From: JAJYKN01 sp035516155
GTDB taxonomy: Bacteria > Nitrospirota > UBA9217
DNA: 64,000 nt
Assembly: GCA_035516155.1 (NCBI GenBank)
Contig: DATJAP010000001.1
Span: 191,152 to 255,151 of the forward strand
Direction of reading: 5' to 3'
Under the pieces are notes generated by a model that saw only the letters and a list, made by a program, of their open reading frames with translations, had not been told where the DNA came from and searched no databases. Shown here in pieces: positions 9,120-18,318 of this stretch. The number at the start of each line of letters is the position of its first letter. The first letter of the stretch is position 1. A program made the position numbers and the translations under genes.

Positions 9120-9379
9120 AAAACAACAGACCAAACGGTCCGCCGCCTGTTTTTCGGGACGCCTCACCAAACGCGCGGAGGCTCATTGAAAATAAATGTT
9201 ACGGCGATGACTGGATCAATGCCATGCACGGACTTTTTTAGATCTCGCAAAACGATCAACCGGTTCTCCTGATACTTTCTCTAAATGCCCAGCCGGGGAA
9301 GATTCAACCAATGCAATAAGTGGAGGCAATGAGCTGCATGTCGGTGAACCGGCGAACGGTGCAATGAACTGTAGAAGAA

Positions 9380-9774
9380 GTGTGGCTAGGGCTTGCCGCG
9401 GGAAAACAGGCCTCGGTGGCAGCCTGCGAAGAGGCCATGGCAACATGCCGGACGGTTGTTCTTCAGTCATTCCGGAACGTCGCCGATGTGCCTCGGGCGA
9501 TCGAATCGGACGCGAATACCCTGAAAGCGCAGTCGGATGCCGCAGAGGCAGCAAAAGATTCGCTTGATCTTGCGCAAAAACAGTATCTGCTTGGAGGGTA
9601 AGCTACCTGCCCCTGTTACATGCTCAGCGCCAGTACGAACAAACGAGGATCGATCTTATCCAGGCAGAGGCGGCCCGCTGCGCTGACTCGGCCGCGCTCT
9701 ATGAGGCTTTGGGCGGAGGATGGTGGAACCAGAAGACAGAATCTCCTGCATCGGCAACGAGGACAAAAGAATAG
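9380..9774 (+). pseudogene. Outer-membrane efflux protein (TolC/NodT family) C-terminal remnant, frameshifted
   Basis: The frame from about 9380 reads AAGKQASVAACEEAMATCR, then TVVLQSFRNVADV and SLDLAQKQYLLGG, ending in a stop at 9599. One base out of frame it resumes as VSYLPLLHAQRQYEQTRIDL, then IQAEAARCADSAALYEALGG and GWWNQ. Together these are the last helical hairpin and the invariant ALGGGWW tail of RND-efflux outer-membrane lipoproteins. A single missing base near 9598 explains the break, and the N-terminal two-thirds of the gene is absent. This is a relic. Confidence 0.8.
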
Positions 9775-9803
9775 CGATATTCCTTATCGTACGCAGTGAT
9801 GAA

Positions 9804-9839
9804 AAAAGGGACCGGTGAATACGGTCCCTTTTCTTTTTT
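9804..9839. terminator. Bidirectional intrinsic terminator
   Basis: AAAAGGGACCG (9804-9814) and CGGTCCCTTTT (9822-9832) form a perfect 11-bp stem with a 7-nt loop, followed by a T-rich run. The A-run on the left serves the minus strand. It lies between the efflux remnant (plus) and the cytochrome-like gene (minus). Confidence 0.85.
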
Positions 9840-9890
9840 GTTATTACCAGGTGCCTGTCAATGTTGTCTTTTGCTTGAACATAGACTGTC

Positions 9891-10949
9891 CTAATAAACC
9901 ACCGGTGAAAAAACACAGGCCTGGGAAAGGATCGGCCCCCCGTTACAGGTGATTGACGGCACGGATACGAGGATTCTCGATTGTGTATTGTTGGGCTGGC
10001 AATCGCCCCAGGGAGTGTACGTATAGGGGCACAGTTGAGGCGTGGTAGTGGACAGAGATGAAGACAGGGCAGAGGAAATTGCCTGGATCTCGAGTGACGA
10101 AAGATTCGAGAGAGCGCTCATGGTGGCGACGCTCGCGATTGCCGCCTGTATCTGGGACGCCGTGGCCCCCCGTACAGTGCTTGCGGCTAGGGCTTGATGG
10201 CAGACACTGCAGTTTGTGGCATACAGTGCTACCCCGTCCACCGGCGCCGTCCCGCCGCCCGGCATATTGCCACCATTGAACGTGCCCGAGGAAATGTCTC
10301 CTACCGGGGCGCTGAAAATAATTGAGCCCGTCTGCTTGTTTGTCACGATGATCATGCCGTTATAGACAGTGATGGTCACGTCGTCAAACAGGGCGTCAAG
10401 GCCGGTATGATCGGCTACATAGTCGCCGTTTACGGGATCATTCGCTGCTCCGTATTTGTCAAGGAGCGGTGCAATCTTCGCCCGGAGCACGGCCAGCATG
10501 AGCCCGTAGACGTCTTCTACTTGCCTCATCACAGGAGGCGTCGGAGGGCACGTTAACGTCGACATGCTCATAAGGCCTGCTGCCGCGGCAAACACCGCGC
10601 TCGATATCGGGTTGATATTGGTTATTCCGGAACCGTCCGCGAACGAGTAGAGTTCGTTCGTGCCTGTGCCGTCGGTCCAGACGGCGGAAAGAAAAAATGG
10701 CGGAGTGAGGCCATCCACATTAAACGAAAACGATCCATCGGCATTTGATACGATGCCTTCGGAGACCGGAACCGGAGAAGAATCCCGTAACGTAACCAAC
10801 CCGACAATCGGAGCGCCCGATGCGACAACTCCCTGGACACTTTGTCCGGTGCCGGATGACGCAGAATTTGCTTGTGTACCGCAGCTTGCGAGGAAAAGAA
10901 CTATTGATGAGATAGCGACAAACGCGGCTAGAAAATATATTTTTTTCAT
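9891..10949 (-). CDS. Lipoprotein with a c-type heme motif and a thrombospondin-like C-terminus
   Basis: The 352-residue product has a lipoprotein signal (lipobox LASC near residue 23). A region near residues 35-90 resembles a carboxypeptidase-regulatory-like beta domain (GVVASGAPIVGLVTL...). A single heme-attachment motif CSVCH sits near residue 248 in a short cytochrome-like helical segment (LYATNCSVCHQALAAS). The C-terminal 50 residues (YTPWGDCQPNNTQSR...CNGGPILSQAC) look like a thrombospondin type-1 repeat. It is probably a surface or periplasmic protein anchored by lipid. The combination of domains is unusual, and electron transfer is inferred from the CxxCH only. Confidence 0.75.
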   Translation of the reverse strand: MKKIYFLAAFVAISSIVLFLASCGTQANSASSGTGQSVQGVVASGAPIVGLVTLRDSSPVPVSEGIVSNADGSFSFNVDGLTPPFFLSAVWTDGTGTNELYSFADGSGITNINPISSAVFAAAAGLMSMSTLTCPPTPPVMRQVEDVYGLMLAVLRAKIAPLLDKYGAANDPVNGDYVADHTGLDALFDDVTITVYNGMIIVTNKQTGSIIFSAPVGDISSGTFNGGNMPGGGTAPVDGVALYATNCSVCHQALAASTVRGATASQIQAAIASVATMSALSNLSSLEIQAISSALSSSLSTTTPQLCPYTYTPWGDCQPNNTQSRILVSVPSITCNGGPILSQACVFSPVVY

Positions 10950-12243
10950 CGCTCTGTCTCCTTCTCTTTACGGCACCGTTTGGGGAGTCCGCCTCGTGCC
11001 AGAACTGCCGGGCTATAATTTTTTTCCTGCTTACATGGTAGGATATTTGGCAAAGGAATGCGGTGATTCACGTCACAACAAAGTATTACGATGTCGGTTG
11101 CCGCTCGGACAGCCAGACTTGCCAAAACAGGGAAGAGTGGTTCGAAATTTTAGATTGTTGTTTCGCTTCCTCGAAAGGACGGAGGCGTGGCTTTTTTTTG
11201 GAGTGCCGAGATCATTAGGGAGAAGTTACGAGGAACCGGTTGCAGCTTTCATTGACAACCCACGTGGGGTGCGTCACCCCACGTAGGTCCCCTCTCCCCC
11301 CTTTCATCCAGCCAATGCACTATCCGCTCATGCTTTTTTTTGCAGGGCACAAATAGGACCGGCGCGGGAACGGTATCGCACGTTGCGAGGGAGGCATCCT
11401 CGGGTCCGAAGTATTCTCGTACAACAGCGGCCACGTTCTAGAAAGGCACAGGTTCGTAACTCACGGGGTATGATGTCTGCTCAATCAATGCCTTCAAAGC
11501 GCATTCGGCGTGTTTGAAGCATTTTGAAAATGTAACGAGAATCACAGATTAAAGCAAGGGAACCTCTTACACTTTAATCACTGTAAGATTCGATGCTCTT
11601 TCCAATGAGTGACGGCATGCAGAAGATTCGCAGTTTATGGCGCCTCTTCGGTTGGGGCAAACCAGGGGAGCTCCGGGGACGCGCAGAGCATGGGACGAAT
11701 GGCTGCAGGGGCGTCATGCCAAATTTTGGGCGATTTTTATACCGGAAAAACACAATGAGGAATAAGAGCACAAAGGAGAAAGGACCTTTTCAGAACGGAC
11801 GCTCCTGGTACAAGAAAATCTGCAATGAATGACGGATCTTCGGGCACAGCATAAAAGGAGGTGAATACCTTTTATAAAATTTCGCATGCGTCACAGCAGT
11901 AGTGCTCATCTTTTGGCATCGGTTTTTTAAGGCCGTGCAGTTTGCGCCTGCTTTTCTATAAAAAGCACGAATCAGCTGGAACGTACATTTCTCAAGACAC
12001 TTACAGTTTGCAGCTTGCAGCAAGGGCTTCGCACCACAAGGACAATAGACATGTTTCGTCTTAGTCAAAATGGAGTATCTGCGAAGGGCACCTTCACTGA
12101 TGTGGAATTGCGGAAAGTTGAAACTGCCGGGTCGAGCCGCCAAAGACGAAGCGCACTCTGTGAAATTTGGCGGCTTGTTATTGTACGTTAGATCATGCAA
12201 GGTCCACCGTTCGTCGCAACCAACTCACCGGTCGGGAGGGAAA
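10950..12243. other. Long intergenic region with a perfect hairpin
   Basis: No gene was recognised in about 1.3 kb. Several frames of 60-136 codons are open on both strands (for example 11790-12200 minus) but have no family features. A perfect stem-loop is present at 11262-11284. Confidence 0.5.
11262..11284. repeat. Perfect 10-bp palindrome (hairpin)
   Basis: ACGTGGGGTG and CACCCCACGT pair perfectly around a 3-nt CGT loop. No T-run follows on either strand, so it is not a typical intrinsic terminator. A TTGACA lies 5 bp to the left. Confidence 0.6.
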
Positions 12244-12693
12244 ATGAACAACGCAAAAAATATTCTATTTACCGTTCTCTTGCTCATGCTGGGGGCATGT
12301 TCTCCCAAAATCTACGGAACGGTCCAGCTTCTGGACGCGAACCTCAAACCCATTCCCCCTGCTCAGGAAGGCCCACAGGGCACGGTCGTGAACATGATCA
12401 ACACCACCACGACGCTTGAGAAGGCGTCCCAGGCCGTTGTCGTGGACGCTGATGGCAAGTTCGTTTCCGTCAAAGACTATATCATCCCCGGGGTGTACAA
12501 GGTGGAGGCGAGCAGGATCGGTTTCATGACCGAGACGCAATCCGTTGAGGTGACAAAATTCCGCGGCAAAAAGGTGGAGTTCAAGCTGAAGAAAATCCCT
12601 GAGGGCAAGCGCAAGAGCATCGAAGGTTCGAAGTCCGACGAGGACAAGATTGTGAACCCAGGCGAGGTCAACATGCAGCCCCCGGCGATGTAA
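12244..12693 (+). CDS. Small lipoprotein with beta-rich regulatory-like domain
   Basis: From ATG 12244 (ribosome-binding site GGGAGG 4 nt upstream) the product is 149 aa, with lipoprotein signal MNNAKNILFTVLLLMLGAC. It then shows IYGTVQLLDANLKPIPPAQ, with the pattern ...DADGKFVSVKDYIIPGVYKV, resembling a carboxypeptidase-regulatory (CarboxypepD_reg) beta-sandwich, and a Lys-rich tail. An upstream in-frame start at 12070 was rejected because it hides the signal peptide. It is the first gene of the large same-strand block ending at 25224, so a role with the following lipoprotein and transporter is inferred. Confidence 0.75.
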   Translation: MNNAKNILFTVLLLMLGACSPKIYGTVQLLDANLKPIPPAQEGPQGTVVNMINTTTTLEKASQAVVVDADGKFVSVKDYIIPGVYKVEASRIGFMTETQSVEVTKFRGKKVEFKLKKIPEGKRKSIEGSKSDEDKIVNPGEVNMQPPAM

Positions 12694-12816
12694 GCCGCGC
12701 AACATGCGGACTGAGAAGAGACGGCTGAAAACCCCGAAAATGAACGGCCCGTCTGCAATCGAGGATTTACAATTCCCCATTTATGATGGTTGTGAGAACA
12801 ACCGGGAGGCATGGTT

Positions 12817-15387
12817 ATGATGAAGCGCGCTCGATGGTCAACTCTTATGATAGCGGCAGTTCTGCTCATCGGCTGTACGAACGAAAAGCTCGAGGTCACC
12901 GTAAAGGCCCGCATGGACGGCCAGCCCGCGGCGCAGGCCAAAGTCACTGTTGACGGTGAAGAGCTCGGACTCACGGATGCAAGCGGATCCTTCTCGAAGA
13001 TCCTTCCCAAGAAGCCCGGAGCCGAAGTGGCGGTGGAGGTCTCCAAGGAGATGCCGGGTTACCACATAAAGCCCTGGAAAGGCACGTTCGTTATGAAACT
13101 GCCCAAATCCGGAGCCGTAGAGACCTATTCGTTCGATGCCGATCTTGCTGCTTCAAAGTACATAACGATTGTCGTTACCGAGAAGGGTGCACCGGTCAAG
13201 GATGCGCTGGTCAGGGCAGAGGGAACGGATGTCGGGAAGACGGATGACCAGGGCGTCCTTGTTTACGAGTATAGCGATCTCCCCAAGAAGGGCATCGATC
13301 TCAGCGTGAGCAAATCGGGCTATGCGCCCTGGCGCAAGACCGGGTCCGTCGAGCCGGGCCAGAAGCTGGAGGCGGCGCTTACCAAGCGCGTGACCGTCTT
13401 GGTCAGTGCGCTCATGGAAGAATATGGTCAGGCAAGCGGCATCGCCGGAGTCAGGGTGAACATCAATAAGAAGGAGGCGGGCAAGACCGATGCCAAGGGC
13501 ATGTTCGCCTGGTCGTACGACGGTGAGCCGGGCAAGAAGGTGCTGCTTGCACTCACGGCCCCCGGCTATATCCCTCAAACGTGGAAGACGTCAATCATTC
13601 TGGAAGGCGAGGTCAACGTCCAGCGCTATTTTTATCCCACAACGCCCAAACCGATCAGGACGGGCATTTATCGCTTCGTCGGCAATACGCCAAACGTCGA
13701 CCTGAAGGATGTCCTCACGCAGATGGAGGCGTCGGTTTCTGCCCAGCTGTTCAAGAACTCCTGTTTCCGGGAAGTCCCGTCCCAGACGCTCCGGTCCGAC
13801 ATGAAGCTCGCAAAGTTAAACATTGAAAAGATCGCCGCCAAGGGGTGGCGCGAAACGCCTCTTCGCAGGGCAGTTGACATGATCGTCCTCGGCAGCGTTG
13901 CCAAGGATGAGAAGGGCCTTTTGATCGAGACCAAGTTCTATACGTCCGGCGGCAAACTGATCCTGAGCCAGATCACGCGCGCCAGGAGCGCCGGCGACAT
14001 CAACAGCGCGGCCAAAGAGATTGTGGCCGCCGTGCTCGAGCGGTTCCCCTTCGAAGGGACGGTGGTCGACGTTGACGGCGAGCGCTACCGGATCAACCTT
14101 GGCAAATCGGGATACCGGATATCCACGGGTACGGATTTCACGCTCCTATCTCCCCGCATGAGTGAGACCGGCAAGGTAGCAAGTTACCGCGAGGTCGGGA
14201 GAGTCAGGGTCAAAAAGTCGGAAGCGAACGGAGCCTGGACCGAGGTGGAAGACATCAAGAAAGGTGAAAAGATTGCGATCGGCGACCGCGTGGTGCGTCG
14301 CATCTACCGCGAGGGAGAGGAGGAAAGCGCCCACAGCTACTTCGTTCTCTCGGCCAAGGGGGGGTTGCCTCCCAATGTGTTGCCGCTGGCGAACGTGAAC
14401 ATCTATGTGAACGACGAGTGGCTCGGCTCGACCGGCTCCGACGGAAAGGCCGAAGTACCGGTGCGCTTGGACAAGAACTTTACCCTCCTCCTCTACCGCC
14501 ACGGCTATCAACAGGTGACGGAGAAGGTAAAAATTGAGAAGAACAAGGACGCCAGGGAGTTCACGCTCACCGTCAACAACGCCGTGTTCAAGATCGACTC
14601 CGAGCCTTCATCGGCCGACGTGTACCTTGACGGCGAAAAGATCGGCAGAACGCCCATCCTCGACGGCAGGCAAGTGCCCTTCGGATTCCACACCGTCAAA
14701 GTCTCGATCGGCGGCGACTTCCGTGACTGGGAGGAGGTAGTCGAGTTTGCCAAGAAGGAAGAAAACCGTACGGGGAGTTCGGCGATAGTGCTGCCCAAAG
14801 ACTATCTCAAGATCGGTGAACGGGCCGAGCAGAAGGGCGACATCGACGCCGCAATCCTGGCATACCAGAGCACGGGGAAGGGGCATCCCGATTACTCCGT
14901 GGCGCACCACCGGCTGGCCCAGATCTATCTGGACGACAAAAGCGATTACGAAAGCGCCATCCGCGAATTCGAGAACGTGCTGTCCCTCCCGGAGAACCAG
15001 CAGCTGGTGTATAAGCAATTCTGCGTGGCCTTTACGAACCTGGGACATGCCTATTACGAGAGAGGCAATGCGCTCGTCCAGAAGGACCGGGACGCCGCAG
15101 CGCAGAGCTTCGGCAAGGCGATCCACGATCTCCAGATCGCGAAGCAGAACATGCGGTTCTTCCCGAACGACCATTACGACGAAGCCCTGCACGATACCTA
15201 CTACTACCTGGCGCTGTCGTACCACAAGCTGTACCTGCTCACTCGGGAGAACACGATCCTGAACAGCGCGAACCTCGCCTGGCGCGAATACTTCGATTTC
15301 TTCCCCAAAAACCTCGAGGGGAACAGCACCTTCGTCCAGGCCAGGGAATCGGCGCAGAAATACTGGGACCAGATCAAAAACCTCTAG
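12817..15387 (+). CDS. Large lipoprotein with repeated beta domains, PEGA domain and TPR region
   Basis: The protein is about 856 aa with signal and lipobox IGC. Three or so carboxypeptidase-regulatory-like repeats follow (VTVDGEELGLTDASGSF, VRAEGTDVGKTDDQGVL, VNINKKEAGKTDAKGMF). A central region at about residues 290-515 resembles CsgG/TolB-N and FlgT-C-type modules (VVDVDGERYRINLG...DRVVRRI). A fourth beta repeat, a PEGA domain near 592-650 (SSADVYLDGEKIGRTPI), and a TPR-like helical part (about 660-845) complete it. GGGAGG lies 7 nt before ATG 12817; ATG 12811 is too close to it. Next gene 19 nt on. Probably a periplasmic scaffold at the outer membrane; exact function unknown. Confidence 0.8.
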   Translation: MMKRARWSTLMIAAVLLIGCTNEKLEVTVKARMDGQPAAQAKVTVDGEELGLTDASGSFSKILPKKPGAEVAVEVSKEMPGYHIKPWKGTFVMKLPKSGAVETYSFDADLAASKYITIVVTEKGAPVKDALVRAEGTDVGKTDDQGVLVYEYSDLPKKGIDLSVSKSGYAPWRKTGSVEPGQKLEAALTKRVTVLVSALMEEYGQASGIAGVRVNINKKEAGKTDAKGMFAWSYDGEPGKKVLLALTAPGYIPQTWKTSIILEGEVNVQRYFYPTTPKPIRTGIYRFVGNTPNVDLKDVLTQMEASVSAQLFKNSCFREVPSQTLRSDMKLAKLNIEKIAAKGWRETPLRRAVDMIVLGSVAKDEKGLLIETKFYTSGGKLILSQITRARSAGDINSAAKEIVAAVLERFPFEGTVVDVDGERYRINLGKSGYRISTGTDFTLLSPRMSETGKVASYREVGRVRVKKSEANGAWTEVEDIKKGEKIAIGDRVVRRIYREGEEESAHSYFVLSAKGGLPPNVLPLANVNIYVNDEWLGSTGSDGKAEVPVRLDKNFTLLLYRHGYQQVTEKVKIEKNKDAREFTLTVNNAVFKIDSEPSSADVYLDGEKIGRTPILDGRQVPFGFHTVKVSIGGDFRDWEEVVEFAKKEENRTGSSAIVLPKDYLKIGERAEQKGDIDAAILAYQSTGKGHPDYSVAHHRLAQIYLDDKSDYESAIREFENVLSLPENQQLVYKQFCVAFTNLGHAYYERGNALVQKDRDAAAQSFGKAIHDLQIAKQNMRFFPNDHYDEALHDTYYYLALSYHKLYLLTRENTILNSANLAWREYFDFFPKNLEGNSTFVQARESAQKYWDQIKNL

Positions 15388-15406
15388 GGCCGGAGGAGGA
15401 GCTTGC

Positions 15407-16717
15407 GTGAAGGACCGGAAACTCTTTCGTGCGCTGGGTTTTGCAGCTTTGTTGGCCGTGGTCTTCGCGTCTGCGGGAGGCGCGGGCGAAATGGCGCCCT
15501 CTCCGACGGCCATCTCCTCGGGCCAACCCCGCGGCGCAGTCGCAGACCAGAATGGGGATAGGGCCAAGCCCGGTCCGATCCTGCCATCGCCGATCGGTCC
15601 CGCTGAGGTGTCTGCCGGCGTAACGGGAACAGCGCAGAAGGCTGAGGAGGAAAAACCCGGGGCCATAGAGCCGCTGTCCGTCATCTCCCTCGTGACGATC
15701 GAATCAGGCAGGAACGACCTGAATCCGCAGTGGTCTCCCTCCGGTACGTTTGTCTCCTTCGAGCGTCTCATGGGAGACAAAAAAGAGATCCATGTTGTGC
15801 TTCCTGACGGCACGCCCGTCCAAACTATTTATCACGTGCTGTCAGAAGGCGGTTCGAAGACGAAGTTCTTTTTCCCCGGCCTGTCGGACGAGACGAGCTA
15901 CAACGCGGAACTGACATGGTCGCCCGATGAGACCCGGTTCGTGTACATGAGCAATGGCGGCGAAGGGAAATATGATTTGTATCTCCAGGAGTTAGGCGCG
16001 GAGTCCTCCCTGCGGCTGACGGACGACAAGGAAAAAGACGGCCAAGCGCATTGGTCACCCGTTGCGGACCGCGTCGTCTTCGTGTCGGGGCGCACAGGGA
16101 ACGGCGATGTCTACGTCCTGGACCTCGAAACCCGCGCGCTGACGCGGATGACGCGGGGCGGCAGTGAATACCTCTACCCCCGGTGGTCGCCGGACGGCAC
16201 GAAGATCGTCGTAATGCACGGCAGCAACGAGAACCATCACATCACGCTGATCAATGACGCAGGGAAGCCCGGTGAGTCCCGGAAAGCACTCACCACCTGG
16301 CCCTATGACGACCTGCGGCCGGTGTGGTCGCCGGACGGCAAGAAGATCGCGTTCTATTCCAACTATAATGCCGCCGGTGATCAGAAACAGTGGTCGCTTA
16401 TCGTCATTCACGCAGACGGTTCAGATCCCACCGAGGGAGATGGATTAGCCGCAAAGGTCGTGGCATCGGACATTCTCCCGGATGTCGAGGTCGGGCCGGC
16501 ATGGATGCCGGACAGCAACCGCATCATATTCGTGAAAAACGACCGGCAGGAGTACAACCCGCTCTATATCGCGGATATCAATCAAAAGACAGTCGTGCCG
16601 ATTAAAACGGACACGAGGATGAACCACGACGTGACGATCTCAGCCCAGGGGACCGTAGCATTCCGCGCCCAGGTCAATCAGTGGGACCAGATTTTTACGA
16701 TGAGCCTCAGAAATTGA
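15407..16717 (+). CDS. TolB-like beta-propeller periplasmic protein (PD40 repeats)
   Basis: The 436-residue protein begins at GTG 15407 after GGAGGAGG, with a signal peptide ending near SAGGAG. At least five PD40/WD40-type blades are visible, each with the WSPDG-like turn: NPQWSPSGTFVSFE, ELTWSPDETRFVYMSNGG, AHWSPVADRVVFVSGR, YPRWSPDGTKIVVMHG, RPVWSPDGKKIAFYSN. This is the TolB C-terminal propeller type. It lacks the TolB N-terminal domain; a related module seems to sit in the upstream lipoprotein. It is probably periplasmic and binds partner proteins. Translationally close to its neighbours (19 and 41 nt). Confidence 0.85.
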   Translation: MKDRKLFRALGFAALLAVVFASAGGAGEMAPSPTAISSGQPRGAVADQNGDRAKPGPILPSPIGPAEVSAGVTGTAQKAEEEKPGAIEPLSVISLVTIESGRNDLNPQWSPSGTFVSFERLMGDKKEIHVVLPDGTPVQTIYHVLSEGGSKTKFFFPGLSDETSYNAELTWSPDETRFVYMSNGGEGKYDLYLQELGAESSLRLTDDKEKDGQAHWSPVADRVVFVSGRTGNGDVYVLDLETRALTRMTRGGSEYLYPRWSPDGTKIVVMHGSNENHHITLINDAGKPGESRKALTTWPYDDLRPVWSPDGKKIAFYSNYNAAGDQKQWSLIVIHADGSDPTEGDGLAAKVVASDILPDVEVGPAWMPDSNRIIFVKNDRQEYNPLYIADINQKTVVPIKTDTRMNHDVTISAQGTVAFRAQVNQWDQIFTMSLRN

Positions 16718-16758
16718 ACGTCGCGAGTCAGGCGTCAGGAGTTGGAAAGAAGGAGTAG

Positions 16759-18252
16759 ATGAAGATGATGAAGCGATTCATCGTAGTCCTGTTTTCCCTG
16801 ATTATAGCAACAGCCTCCTATGCTGCCGACGATGTTGTTACTCGGTCACTGAAGCTCTTTGAAAAGCATCACTACAAAGAGGCTGCATCGCTGCTCCGCG
16901 CCGAATCCGGTTCACTCGATCAGAACAAACAGGGGGCGGCGGACCTGGTGCTCGGAATGACCTATCTCAAGAACGCTCAACTGCATCGGGAATTGCACCA
17001 GGCAGCCGCAACGGTATCTCAGAACTATCTCAAAAAGCTTGCCTCCGCACGGGGAAAGGACCGGAGCCGTTTTGTCGACTTCTACCTCGGCAATGTCCTG
17101 TTGGAGGCGGGGAAGCCGGGCGCCGCCGCGACATATCTGGAGAAGTTCTCAGGCAATGAAGGCGTGGAACTGCGGTATCGTGCCATGGCCAAGGCATGCC
17201 TCGGCCTCTGCTACTACCGGAACAACGAAGTCCAGAAGGCGCAAGACCTCTGGGCAGCCATTGATGCATCGGACCCCGAGGCAAAGGCCGAACTTGCCGC
17301 CGCTTACAGCATGGCAGGACTGGCGGATAAGAACGCCGCTGGAATGGCTGATGAAAGCCTTTCAGCTGCCACGCGGTCCGGAAAACCGCTCTCGATGAGG
17401 ATGGTCAAAAGCATCCTGGTTGTATACGCCAGGCTGGACCAGCCGGAAAAGGGCCTTGACCTGATCAATAGAACGGATATGAACAGGCATTCGTACCAGG
17501 AGATGTTCGGCAAGTCCAAGGTCATCAATTTCTATGACCCCTCGGTGTTGGACGACATGGCGACGCTTTATGGTCAGGCGAGCATACGCTATCTCGAAAA
17601 GGCGGCCTTGGACCCGAAAGCCAGAGACGCGGCGGAATTTTATCTCGGACAGGCGTACGCTCTGTTCGGATCCCTCGAAAAGTCTTCCAAAGTCGACGCT
17701 ACATTCGTATCCTCGTCGCAAATGCCGCAGTCCTACAAGAACCGTATGCGGGTGTGGCAGGGAGCTAACCTGTATCAGAAGACCCATGTGATGGCCGAGG
17801 TGCTGCGCGCCTGGGACGAGCTTGCCCGGAATCAGCCAGAGGACCCGGACCTGCTCGCGGATATGCTCTTTAGCTGCAGCAGGCTGAAGATCGACTGTAC
17901 GAGAATCATGCAAAATTCCGCTGCCGTTGTTGAGGCCGGGGAACGGAAAAGGGTCTCTACCCTGAACATCGCCATCGGGAAATACCATCTCGGCAAGTTT
18001 GACAACGCCCAAGCGGTCTCCTATCTGGAAGCAGGCCGGGACAAGAGCAACAAAAACAAGATCGAATCGAATGATCCCGCGATGCTCGTGGACCTCGCCG
18101 AGGTCTATTATCGCACAAAAAAATTTTCCGAGGCCCTTGAGATCTATTTTGAAATGAGCAAGCAGTTTCCCGAGGTGCGCCAGATCCAGGAGGCGATGCA
18201 GGGCGTCTATGCTGTGGAGCACAATAGCGCGGGGGACGTGAAGATCAATTAA
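16759..18252 (+). CDS. Periplasmic TPR-repeat protein
   Basis: The 497-residue product has a signal peptide (MKMMKRFIVVLFSLIIATAS, cut after YAA) and an otherwise helical sequence. TPR-like blocks are spaced through its length, for example YKEAASLLRAE, AATYLEKFSGNEGVELRYRA, AAEFYLGQAYALFGS, LVDLAEVYYRTKKFSEALEI. The family mediates protein-protein contacts. It sits between the beta-propeller and the peptide-binding protein genes in the same block and may serve as a scaffold of the same envelope complex; that is inference. Confidence 0.8.
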   Translation: MKMMKRFIVVLFSLIIATASYAADDVVTRSLKLFEKHHYKEAASLLRAESGSLDQNKQGAADLVLGMTYLKNAQLHRELHQAAATVSQNYLKKLASARGKDRSRFVDFYLGNVLLEAGKPGAAATYLEKFSGNEGVELRYRAMAKACLGLCYYRNNEVQKAQDLWAAIDASDPEAKAELAAAYSMAGLADKNAAGMADESLSAATRSGKPLSMRMVKSILVVYARLDQPEKGLDLINRTDMNRHSYQEMFGKSKVINFYDPSVLDDMATLYGQASIRYLEKAALDPKARDAAEFYLGQAYALFGSLEKSSKVDATFVSSSQMPQSYKNRMRVWQGANLYQKTHVMAEVLRAWDELARNQPEDPDLLADMLFSCSRLKIDCTRIMQNSAAVVEAGERKRVSTLNIAIGKYHLGKFDNAQAVSYLEAGRDKSNKNKIESNDPAMLVDLAEVYYRTKKFSEALEIYFEMSKQFPEVRQIQEAMQGVYAVEHNSAGDVKIN

Positions 18253-18318
18253 GCCATTCCGGATTGCAGATTGCAGACTGCGGATTTTCTCAATCCGAAA
18301 TATCATGAGGAGGTAATG

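Noticed and set aside
8049..9170. Long minus-strand frame (373 codons)
   Set aside because: It is antisense to the LivK-type gene, whose signal peptide and family motifs are clear.
14608..15813. Long minus-strand frame (401 codons)
   Set aside because: It is antisense to the PEGA/TPR lipoprotein and propeller genes; long shadows are common in this GC-rich block.
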